NCBI GenBank assembly: GCA_040221375.1
Contig: JAVKEP010000067.1
Span: 11,175-75,174, forward strand
Length of the DNA stretch: 64,000 nt
Direction of reading: 5' to 3'
Origin: SHAN690 sp040221375
GTDB lineage: Bacteria; Bacteroidota; Bacteroidia; Flavobacteriales_G; Salibacteraceae
A program made the position numbers and the translations under genes. Below the pieces are notes generated by a model, which was not told the origin of the DNA, searched no databases, and was given only the letters and a program-made list of their open reading frames with translations. This document shows, in pieces, positions 23,849 to 31,329 of the stretch; within the stretch, counting starts at the first letter, position 1; each line of letters starts with the position of its first letter.

Positions 23849-26353
23849 TTATTCAAATACTACTTCCATTTCAACGCGTCGGTTCTTCGCCCTGCCTTCA
23901 GCAGTAGAGTTGTCCTCGATCGGTTGAGATTCTCCGAACCACTTGATGATGAGTCGTGAATTTTCAACCCCTTTCGAATTGAGGTAAGTACCGACCGCCT
24001 TAGAACGATTTTCAGAGATGGTCATGTTAGAAGCATCGCTTCCGACGTTGTCCGTGTGTCCTGAGATCTGCAACCTCCAATCCGGCTTCTTAACCAGCAG
24101 TTCTGCCAGTCGATCCAATGACTCGAATGAAGAAGAACGGATGACGGCTTTTCCTGTTTCGAATTCAAGGTTTGCAAAAGCAGTGTTCAATACTTCCTGC
24201 TCTTCCTTCTTGATCTCAGGACAGCCTTGGTTCTCAACGATTCCAGGTGTTTGAGGACAACGATCGTCCTTGTCGTAAACCCCATCGCCATCTAAATCAC
24301 TGTAAGGACATCCGGCGTTCTCTGCTGGGCCTTCTGTATCTGGACAGCTGTCTTCGTTATCAATGACACCATCGCCATCACGATCACCGAATGGACAACC
24401 TTGATTGTCTACCGGACCTGCGGTTTCTGGGCATTTGTCTTTGTTGTCAGTCAACCCATCGCCGTCCGTATCAGGGCAGCCTTGCTTTTCAATTGGTCCA
24501 GGTAGTTCAGGACACTCGTCTTCGCTGTCTTTCAGCCCATCACCATCCGTATCCGGACAACCGTTGAACTCGGCGATACCAGGTATATCTGGGCAATCGT
24601 CTTCGCTGTCTTGAATGCCATCTGCGTCTGTATCCGGACAACCGTTGAACTCAGCAATTCCCGCAGTAGTGGGGCATGCGTCATCCTCATCTGGGATACC
24701 GTCTCCATCCGTATCTGGACAACCCGCAAATTCTTCGACTCCTGGGGCATCCGGGCAAGCGTCCTCCTTGTCGATGATGCCATCGCCATCCCTGTCTGGA
24801 CATCCATTGAATTCTATCGATCCAGGGGTTTCAGGACAGAGGTCTTCTTTGTCCATTACGCCATCTTTATCCGTGTCAGGACATCCTTTGAACTTGAGCT
24901 CGCCGGGCGTGTCCGGGCAATCATCGTCCTTGTTTAGGATGCCATCCTTATCCTTGTCTTGCTTGCAACCAAACTTCCAGTTGAGTCCAGCAGTGAAGTG
25001 TCGGTTTTTAGAAGCCCAAGGCACATAATTGAACGGAAACAAGAAATTCATTGTTCCAATGATGTTATCAGACATAGCGTAAAATTGGAACGGCCCAAAT
25101 CGGGCAGAAGCTCCAACGCCTAGGTTTACAAAGCTTCGATTGTAGATGCTGTAGTTGGCATGCAAGCTGTACTTCTTGTTGATCTCATACCCGTAGGATA
25201 GGGTGAGTGCAGCCTTAAGCTTATCCTGAGGTTTACGCAAATTGATTAACGCACCGATGTTATGCTTTTCTCCGAAGTGAAAATTACCCGCGAGATTGAG
25301 GTGAGTTGGGAGGCTTGTTCTGTATTCCACGTCCGTGGTGTCCGCTCCAAATTGCCGATTGAGGCTGTCCAGCATTTTTTCTACAAAGCCCTCGAAGAGC
25401 GTATCGGTTGAGTTTCCAACGTCAAAGATGGATCCGTCCAACTCAAACCCATTGAATTCCCAATTCCCATCCGTGGCGAAAAAATTGCGCGGTTGATTGG
25501 TCCACTTTATAGAACCGAGGTCGATTAGAGAAGCACTGACTTCAATGTTCTCGGTCACTCTGTACGAGGCGCCGAGATCAAGTCCAAATCCCATGTTCGC
25601 GGTTCCAGGGTTGACGAACTCACCATCATCGTCCACAGGAATCGATGTGTTGATTGCATAGCTGCCATCCAGTTGCAGGCCAAACGTTTCTTCATCCGTG
25701 GTCAAACCCAAGTCAGAAGCGGCTGTTTGAACGTTTACAAATCCCAAAATCAATTTCGGACGGATTCCAAGCTGAAGAACGTCGTTTTCGAGGAGTTTGA
25801 CAGAGTATTGAAGTCCAATCTCAGCAAAGGTGCTGTGGTCAAGCCCCGTACCTTTAAACGAGGCTCGTTTACCGAGGAGTCGGGACTCGTCAGGAATATC
25901 TGAAGCTCCAGGATCGCTCGCCGCCACACCATTCCCGATGAAGAGCAGTGTGAAGAGGTCTCGTGGATAATAGATATTGGTATTGGAACGCGCGCTGACA
26001 TTGAGTCCCACGTAGTGCTTTTCCTTCAAATAGAACCCGAAGTGCACCAAGTCCTTTCTGAAATCAAAACTCATCGTATTGGTTTCTTGCATGGACCCGA
26101 GCGCCTTGATCGTATTGTCCATGCCGCGACCAAACTTGCTCAGCGAGGCTTTGGAAAATCCGCTGTTTCCGTAGTTGAGCGTGGTTGAGCCGAAGAGTAT
26201 TCCGCCTACGGTGACCTTACAAGACGGTGTAAATGAAGGGTTGTTGATTCCCGATTGCTGCAGTAAACGCATGTTGTACTGGGTCAAACCCAATTGAGCT
26301 TGTGCTGCTTGGATTGAAAACGCCAATAGGAGTAAAGCGATAATCTTTTTCAT
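23849..26353 (-). CDS. Outer-membrane barrel protein with TSP3 repeats and OmpA domain
   Basis: The 834-residue protein has a signal peptide (cleaved near QAAQAQ), then a DUF5723-like beta-barrel region (about 20-455) with NARSNTNIYYPRDLF-like and FGFYLKEKHYVGLN segments. Residues about 462-710 are ten or so thrombospondin type 3 calcium-binding repeats of the form DTDGDGIPDEDDACPxTxG...GCP. The OmpA peptidoglycan-binding domain (about 725-834) carries LQISGHTDNVGSDASNMTIS and AKNRRVEMEVVF. It probably combines a pore or assembly barrel with a long stiff linker to the cell wall. It is 23 bases after the preceding lipoprotein gene, suggesting they work together. Confidence 0.88.
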   Translation of the reverse strand: MKKIIALLLLAFSIQAAQAQLGLTQYNMRLLQQSGINNPSFTPSCKVTVGGILFGSTTLNYGNSGFSKASLSKFGRGMDNTIKALGSMQETNTMSFDFRKDLVHFGFYLKEKHYVGLNVSARSNTNIYYPRDLFTLLFIGNGVAASDPGASDIPDESRLLGKRASFKGTGLDHSTFAEIGLQYSVKLLENDVLQLGIRPKLILGFVNVQTAASDLGLTTDEETFGLQLDGSYAINTSIPVDDDGEFVNPGTANMGFGLDLGASYRVTENIEVSASLIDLGSIKWTNQPRNFFATDGNWEFNGFELDGSIFDVGNSTDTLFEGFVEKMLDSLNRQFGADTTDVEYRTSLPTHLNLAGNFHFGEKHNIGALINLRKPQDKLKAALTLSYGYEINKKYSLHANYSIYNRSFVNLGVGASARFGPFQFYAMSDNIIGTMNFLFPFNYVPWASKNRHFTAGLNWKFGCKQDKDKDGILNKDDDCPDTPGELKFKGCPDTDKDGVMDKEDLCPETPGSIEFNGCPDRDGDGIIDKEDACPDAPGVEEFAGCPDTDGDGIPDEDDACPTTAGIAEFNGCPDTDADGIQDSEDDCPDIPGIAEFNGCPDTDGDGLKDSEDECPELPGPIEKQGCPDTDGDGLTDNKDKCPETAGPVDNQGCPFGDRDGDGVIDNEDSCPDTEGPAENAGCPYSDLDGDGVYDKDDRCPQTPGIVENQGCPEIKKEEQEVLNTAFANLEFETGKAVIRSSSFESLDRLAELLVKKPDWRLQISGHTDNVGSDASNMTISENRSKAVGTYLNSKGVENSRLIIKWFGESQPIEDNSTAEGRAKNRRVEMEVVFE
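24220..24970 (-). repeat. Tandem TSP3-coding repeat array
   Basis: About ten imperfect units of 75-85 bases encode Asp-rich thrombospondin type 3 motifs (DxDxDGxxDxxDxCP) within the OmpA-family gene. The repeat is at both protein and DNA level, which also creates repeated reading frames on the opposite strand. Confidence 0.85.
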
Positions 26354-26376
26354 AGTTGAGGCTAAGTAGGATTGAA

Positions 26377-27633
26377 TTAAGGAAACGAAGGAAGTCCGAG
26401 CGAATCTCGCACGGCGTCGTTGAGCGAATCAATATTGACTTCTCCACCGACCCTCGTTTTAATTCCTAGGTTCAGTTTAAGGTATTGGCTGCTGAATATT
26501 TTCACGAAGTCTCCATCGTCGTAACCAGAAGTCTGGAACTCGAGTTCGATGACGAGTGCATTGCCTTTGGCGAACACTTCTAGGTCATCGTTGCCTGTAA
26601 TCGGATTGTCCTTGTAAATCCGCACATCCGTGATCAATTTGGCCGACTGGCTAGTAGGATTAGAGCTTGGGTTCAGGTTGCTCTGTGCTGCCCCAGGAAT
26701 GATGACGTTGTTATCACGGAAATCGCCCGTAGTCGCCTCGTAGAGTGGGAGCGGGGCAATGGTGTCAAAAGTGCTCGTATCCACGATGAAACCGTTCATG
26801 GTCGCTTCCAAAGGAATGCCGTTCTCAAAGTTCAATCGAAGAAAAGCGAAATCGATGACATCAGTAAGTAAGTCTTCTTCAAACTCATAGGGAATGGTAT
26901 CTCGGTACACGAACTTGCCCTTTCCCTCAAAGGGTAAAACCACTTTGGCATAAACTTCAACTCGGTCTCCTGAGATGCCGGAGCCTCCCTTGGAGGTGAT
27001 GATCGGTTGGTAGTACAAGTACTTCGGTGTCGGTTCAAAAACTACCGTTAGCGCATTGGTTGGATCTGTGTTTTCGTTGGTGATGGTATACTCCGATATA
27101 CCACCCGCTGTGATGTCTCCTGCGGCTACAGGGATGAAGCCGTCTTGCAGATTGAAAAAGTATTTGTTTTGATTCTGCACATTCTGCGTGTAGATTGTGT
27201 CAAACGACATCTCGTAGTCCATGTTCGTGTAATTGTCAAAGACAAATTGCACCTCTGGATTTGAGAATTGGAAGGAGCCTTCCTTTGACTTACCGAGCAT
27301 GCGAAGGAACATTCTGCGTTCTTCGAGTTCGATGGATATGGGTTGATCGTACGTCCCGTTGGTATTTTGGAATTGGAGCAACGTCATCGGCTCCAATGTA
27401 TCTGTATACACCAGCTTAAAAAAGAAGGTGCTGTCGGTTCCAGTTCCAAACTCATATTCACTCTGGACCTCATTCGGTCGAGCGCCAATCACATCACCCA
27501 TGGATAACCGGGCATCGAGAAGTGGGAAAGCGTAGGTTGGACTGACTCCAATGATGTTGGGGTCTTTTTTACAATCCACAAGGGTAATCGCGAGGGCTAT
27601 ACCCATTAGGGACAAGGACAAAGCTTTTTTCAT
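26377..27633 (-). CDS. Large lipoprotein of unknown function next to the barrel-TSP3-OmpA gene
   Basis: The 418-residue protein has a lipoprotein-like signal (SLSLMGIALAITLVDC, Cys 21, with D before Cys instead of a small residue). The mature protein is beta-rich with acidic, poorly conserved repeats such as VYAKVVLPFEGKGKFVYRDT and VEVFAKGNALVIELEFQTSG-like stretches. I do not recognise a family; spacing and order suggest a partner of the outer-membrane protein encoded 23 bases downstream. It ends LNDAVRDSLGLPSFP. Probably attached to the outer membrane. Confidence 0.78.
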   Translation of the reverse strand: MKKALSLSLMGIALAITLVDCKKDPNIIGVSPTYAFPLLDARLSMGDVIGARPNEVQSEYEFGTGTDSTFFFKLVYTDTLEPMTLLQFQNTNGTYDQPISIELEERRMFLRMLGKSKEGSFQFSNPEVQFVFDNYTNMDYEMSFDTIYTQNVQNQNKYFFNLQDGFIPVAAGDITAGGISEYTITNENTDPTNALTVVFEPTPKYLYYQPIITSKGGSGISGDRVEVYAKVVLPFEGKGKFVYRDTIPYEFEEDLLTDVIDFAFLRLNFENGIPLEATMNGFIVDTSTFDTIAPLPLYEATTGDFRDNNVIIPGAAQSNLNPSSNPTSQSAKLITDVRIYKDNPITGNDDLEVFAKGNALVIELEFQTSGYDDGDFVKIFSSQYLKLNLGIKTRVGGEVNIDSLNDAVRDSLGLPSFP

Positions 27634-27715
27634 AAGGCTGTAGTTAGATCGTTAGCTCACGTACAATGTTAGCCAAAAATGCTAGTAAGCATACGAAGGA
27701 ATGGGCAAAAGGGTT

Positions 27716-28255
27716 TTAATCTTTTATCTGATGCCACAGTGTATCCAGCCGCATAGCGTCGTCAATGTCCTCATCTTCAAACGCGTTGACCCATGAAACA
27801 GCGGTCAAATACCAACGATCATCTTGATACGCCATCGAAAAGCTAAACCAAAGCATTTGTTCAAATGCGACGCTGGGGTTCTTGCGTTCAACGATCGACT
27901 GAAAAACTAGGCTATGGATCATGGCTACGTCGACGTAATAATCGATGCTTCGTTCAATCTCGTCATAGCTCATCGTATTGTTCAAATAGAAGTCATTGCT
28001 CCCGTTCAGAAAATCCTTGACTGTGCCTCCTCTAGAAGATGAGACCATACTCGACCGCTGCACGATTGATTGAATGGTGCCGTCCTCCATAAACAGGGCA
28101 TTCAACGCTTGGCTTCGCTCCTCCAACGTCGGCAATTCCAATGCGCGATAAAATGAAGCGATGACTTCACTGGGATTGCCCAAGTTTGTTTGAGAAATTG
28201 CTGCGAAACCGCCCAACCAGAAGCACAATGTCAATATGTAGGCAACAATTTTCAT
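27716..28255 (-). CDS. Secreted NTF2-like protein
   Basis: The start at 28255 gives a signal peptide (MKIVAYILTLCFWLGGFAAIS) and overlaps the upstream stop as ATGA. The remaining 155 residues resemble an NTF2/SnoaL-type cone fold: helix VIASFYRALELPTLEERSQA, a strand segment with ALFMEDGTIQSI, and late strands ending DDRWYLTAVSWVN. The upstream neighbour has the same fold at its N-terminus, so the two are likely distant paralogues. The function is unknown; periplasmic. Confidence 0.72.
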   Translation of the reverse strand: MKIVAYILTLCFWLGGFAAISQTNLGNPSEVIASFYRALELPTLEERSQALNALFMEDGTIQSIVQRSSMVSSSRGGTVKDFLNGSNDFYLNNTMSYDEIERSIDYYVDVAMIHSLVFQSIVERKNPSVAFEQMLWFSFSMAYQDDRWYLTAVSWVNAFEDEDIDDAMRLDTLWHQIKD

Positions 28256-29127
28256 AGTAAATAGAATACCAATTTCGTTTTCACGCTTGCGTCGCTCTTC
28301 ACCCCGGGGTACCATATCAACATGCTCTTAACAAACGACGTGGCCCGCTCAATTTGTGCTCCACTCAAGTCGCCCACGTAACCTAAGCGAGCAAAGCCGT
28401 CTTCCTCGATAACCACAGTAAACGGAGCGCCTTGCGCATCGCCATCGGTCGTCACGTTGAAGGCCGAGAGCAATGAAGTGTACAGCGATGGATCGCCCGG
28501 GTACTCCGGAGCAACTTGTAGTTCGTCAATGTTATAGACCTTACTCGGGTCGTACAACGACATGGTTTCTGTTGTATCCTCAGCGTTAGATTCGCCGATG
28601 CCCAATGCTAATTCGGCAGAGAGTTCCTGCGGCCAAAGTTCTTCGCTAAACGGGAAGGTGGAAACTTCATTTTGAATGACCAGGCTGGCTATTTTCCAAT
28701 CGGTTTGCTGGATCATTTGGACGGCCTGTATGCTCCTCAAACGGAGCGTATCCCCAGATTTCTTGTCGATGAGTCGTGTATAAACGCTCATGTACGCCGT
28801 GGCCAAATGTCCGTAATAGCGAGAAAGCACGACTACGGGTTGTTGCTCTACGTCAAACATTTTAACCAAGGTGTCTACCTGGGCACTGAACTCGTCTTGA
28901 GTCAACGAAATGATCTTGCTTTTTCCGTCCGCTGTGTAGTTGACCACTTGACAATGGGCATCAGGGGTGAAAAACGCTTTTGGATCAAAATTGGCTCTGG
29001 CCGAAGCGAGGTAGAATGCATCAATGGCTTGTACAGAAGTGCTAGGTGTTTGCGCCAATGAAACAGCTGGCATCATACCGAGTCCAAGAGAGGCAATTAG
29101 AGCTATATGAAAATGCAAGTGTTTCAT
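28252..29127 (-). CDS. Secreted NTF2-like protein with C-terminal TonB-like domain
   Basis: The 291-residue protein has a signal peptide (to about AVSLAQ, residue 26), an NTF2/DUF4440-like domain (about 30-165) with AIDAFYLASARANFDPKAFF and IRSIQAVQMIQQTDWKIASL-like segments, and a C-terminal part (about 195-291) resembling the TonB C-terminal domain: VYNIDELQVAPEYPGDPSLY, a strand FTVVIEEDGFARLGYVGD, and MLIWYPGVKSDASV. A true energy transducer would have an N-terminal membrane anchor, which is replaced here by a cleavable signal. It overlaps YbaB upstream and the NTF2-like gene downstream by four bases each. Confidence 0.72.
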   Translation of the reverse strand: MKHLHFHIALIASLGLGMMPAVSLAQTPSTSVQAIDAFYLASARANFDPKAFFTPDAHCQVVNYTADGKSKIISLTQDEFSAQVDTLVKMFDVEQQPVVVLSRYYGHLATAYMSVYTRLIDKKSGDTLRLRSIQAVQMIQQTDWKIASLVIQNEVSTFPFSEELWPQELSAELALGIGESNAEDTTETMSLYDPSKVYNIDELQVAPEYPGDPSLYTSLLSAFNVTTDGDAQGAPFTVVIEEDGFARLGYVGDLSGAQIERATSFVKSMLIWYPGVKSDASVKTKLVFYLL

Positions 29128-29432
29128 CCAAACATTCCTCCCAATCCGGGCATCATTGCACCTGCCGCTGATTTCATTTCAGTTTCATTCACTTTTTCGG
29201 CCTTTTCTAAGGCATCGTTCGTCGCTAAGACGATGTAATCTTCGAGCATTTCTTTGTCGGCTAACAGGTCTTCATCAACAACTACCGTGCCTTTGATTAC
29301 GCGATTTCCGTTGCAGGTCACCTTGACTTTTCCTTGAGGGGATTGACCTTCAACTGTAATCGTTTCTAGGCGTGCTTTGATCTTGTCCATTTCAGCTTTG
29401 GCCGCCTGCAGCTTTTTCATCATGTCAAACAT
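29124..29432 (-). CDS. ybaB: YbaB/EbfC nucleoid-associated protein
   Basis: The 102-residue protein is a standard YbaB/EbfC family member, a dimeric DNA-binding protein of the nucleoid. It shows the helical start MFDMMKKLQAAKAEMDKIKA, the strand pair VKVTCNGNRVIKGTVVVDE, the segment LEDYIVLATNDALEKAEKV, and the flexible methionine/glycine tail GAMMPGLGGMFG. In many bacteria ybaB follows dnaX and precedes recR; here it heads an operon of secreted proteins instead, joined by an ATGA overlap. Confidence 0.93.
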   Translation of the reverse strand: MFDMMKKLQAAKAEMDKIKARLETITVEGQSPQGKVKVTCNGNRVIKGTVVVDEDLLADKEMLEDYIVLATNDALEKAEKVNETEMKSAAGAMMPGLGGMFG

Positions 29433-29517
29433 CCTCGTCCTTTTTTAGCAAAGGAAAGCAATGATTTTATACCTAATTTAATTTCTTTTGCCGTCCGTCC
29501 AACCTGATCAACGATCC

Positions 29518-30753
29518 ATGCGTTTCGCACTATTTGCCTGCCTCATCATAGCCATCTCTGGTACAATCTACGCTCAACCGTCAACGAATTGGGGTATACC
29601 GATGTACTACCATCACCTTCTCTTAGAGTCTCCTCAATTTCAAAACGTTGACTACGACTACTACCCGGGAAGCAGCAACTCTACTACGCGCTTGTATCCA
29701 CCTGAGTTGAACAAGGTCACTGAGGCGTTTCTCGCTCACATCGAACGACAGCGAATCGTGGAGAGTTATACCGGACCCTTGGGTCCTGCGATTCCTTCAT
29801 CTTATGGCGACATAGCGATGGCTTCCTTTCTAGAAATGCGCAGTGTAGGTAGCCTTGCCCGCTTAGGGCGATACTACATAGACCTTTCAGTCAAAGAGAA
29901 GATTGCCCAAAAAGAAGGGGGCGTTTATCGGGATGACCAAGCATTCATTGTGGATGGTGACATTCTCCGAGGCGTAGATACTGTGTACACCCAGGACTTG
30001 GCAACGGGGGAAATGTACGCGGAAACCGTTGAGCTGAAATCTGATTTCTTGGAGAACGCTGTCGGGCTTGGCTTCACAGAATTATGGTCCTACGATAAAA
30101 AGAAGGCTGCGTTTCACAAAGAAGTGAAGTACCTGTCTTTGGATGAATCCGTCTTTTATGAAGACACCTATCGGGGCCTTCGCGCTTTGTTCAATTTCAA
30201 AACCGCGAAGTTCAATAAGAAGTACCTCGGCTCAGACGGCTTGGTGCGCAAGGGCATGGAGTCAACCACCTTGTTTGATCGTGACTTCAGGGTAGATGAT
30301 GAATGCTACGTGGAAGGTATGGCAAAGTCTCCGCACGCTGCCGGATACATCGAGCCGAGCGATCGAATCGAAATGATCATGGACATCGTTGAAGGAGTTA
30401 AATCAGGACAATTGACGATTTATCATTACAATTTTATCGACTTTGACATTGCGAAAGCCGAGAAGGCAAGCGTAGCCGAATTCTTTGAGGCACAGCGCTT
30501 GGTCGACACGGTTTACGTTGAAAATTTGATTGACGGAACATTGGAGGAGGTGGAAGTTGTGGAAGACCTCCTGTTGGAAGACGTCGTTGGCTTTCAGTTC
30601 TTTGAAGACTGGTTTATTGACGCCGATAATTTCTCGATGTATAAGCGAGTCAACGGAATGGTCATGCTGACCTTGGCTTTGGACGAGATTGGAGAGGTCA
30701 AAGGCATCAAGCCCTTCGCGCCTTTTTACATCAAGTTCAGTCCTAAAATGTAA
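29518..30753 (+). CDS. Secreted GldN-like protein with two tandem domains
   Basis: The start at 29518 gives a signal peptide (MRFALFACLIIAISGTIYAQ). The 411-residue protein has two halves with the same pattern: DTVYxxxL....E.VE..xDFL...VGxxFxExWxxDxxxxxxxKxV. Examples are DFLENAVGLGFTELWSYDK (near residue 180) and EDVVGFQFFEDWFIDADNFS (near residue 360). This resembles GldN/PorN, the T9SS periplasmic ring partner of GldK/PorK, but with the domain duplicated. The ending IKPFAPFYIKFSPKM also fits. The role in type IX secretion or gliding is inferred. It converges on a GldM-like gene 10 bases away. Confidence 0.68.
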   Translation: MRFALFACLIIAISGTIYAQPSTNWGIPMYYHHLLLESPQFQNVDYDYYPGSSNSTTRLYPPELNKVTEAFLAHIERQRIVESYTGPLGPAIPSSYGDIAMASFLEMRSVGSLARLGRYYIDLSVKEKIAQKEGGVYRDDQAFIVDGDILRGVDTVYTQDLATGEMYAETVELKSDFLENAVGLGFTELWSYDKKKAAFHKEVKYLSLDESVFYEDTYRGLRALFNFKTAKFNKKYLGSDGLVRKGMESTTLFDRDFRVDDECYVEGMAKSPHAAGYIEPSDRIEMIMDIVEGVKSGQLTIYHYNFIDFDIAKAEKASVAEFFEAQRLVDTVYVENLIDGTLEEVEVVEDLLLEDVVGFQFFEDWFIDADNFSMYKRVNGMVMLTLALDEIGEVKGIKPFAPFYIKFSPKM

Positions 30754-30763
30754 GCGCCCAGAA

Positions 30764-31183
30764 TTACTTAGCTACGATGTCTAATTTGATGTTAGGTGCA
30801 GCTACGACTTTACCGTCCTTGCCACTTACCTGAACGTCAAACACCTCGATACTGTTTCCGACTTGGAGTGCACCGACGTAGGCTTTGCAATTGTTGCTGT
30901 AGTTGGCTCCTTTATTACTGCATTCGCTGACTTTCTCACCACGGTCTAGCTTTAGCTTGTAACTCAAGACTTTCCAGCGCTCATCGTCATCGTACTCGGT
31001 TACGAAAATGCCCCGACTTCTGAGAATGTCGCTCAACTTAACGCTGGCATCTTCTTTTTGTCCGGCAAGGTGCGTGATCAAAACTACTTCTTCCTCCGTG
31101 GAAGAAGACTGACTCAAGGAAGGTGTGGAGGCTAAAGTAAACCCCACCATCAGTAAGAGTGCGCTGAGTTGTGATGCATTCAT
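30764..31183 (-). CDS. Small secreted protein resembling the C-terminal domain of GldM
   Basis: Starting at 31183 the 139-residue product has a signal peptide (LSALLLMVGFTLASTPSLS) and one domain. Segments ERWKVLSYKLKLDRGEKVSE, SNKGANYSNNCKAYVGALQV and GNSIEVFDVQVSGKDGKV resemble the last periplasmic Ig-like domain of GldM/PorM, the T9SS motor protein. The transmembrane helix and other domains of GldM are absent. Found next to a GldN-like gene, it could be a free periplasmic adaptor; this is inference from pattern similarity, and it could also be an unrelated beta-sandwich protein. Confidence 0.6.
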   Translation of the reverse strand: MNASQLSALLLMVGFTLASTPSLSQSSSTEEEVVLITHLAGQKEDASVKLSDILRSRGIFVTEYDDDERWKVLSYKLKLDRGEKVSECSNKGANYSNNCKAYVGALQVGNSIEVFDVQVSGKDGKVVAAPNIKLDIVAK

Positions 31184-31329
31184 GATTTTTAGTCTAAGGG
31201 TTTGAGGCAAAGTTAGAACAGCCATTGCAAAACCAATGCCTAGATCAATTTCAAATTGATGAGACCAGAAAATAGCGAATAAGCAACGCAGTCATCGTAG
31301 CCTTGACATGCAAGCGCTCGACTACCTTG

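Noticed and set aside
24220..24970. Regular repeats that could suggest a CRISPR array
   Set aside because: Units are imperfect, in frame and encode TSP3 calcium-binding motifs; there are no unique spacers.
24615..25028. Forward frames opposite the TSP3 region
   Set aside because: They are by-products of the repeated codons on the other strand and translate to repetitive Ser/Pro/Gly sequence.
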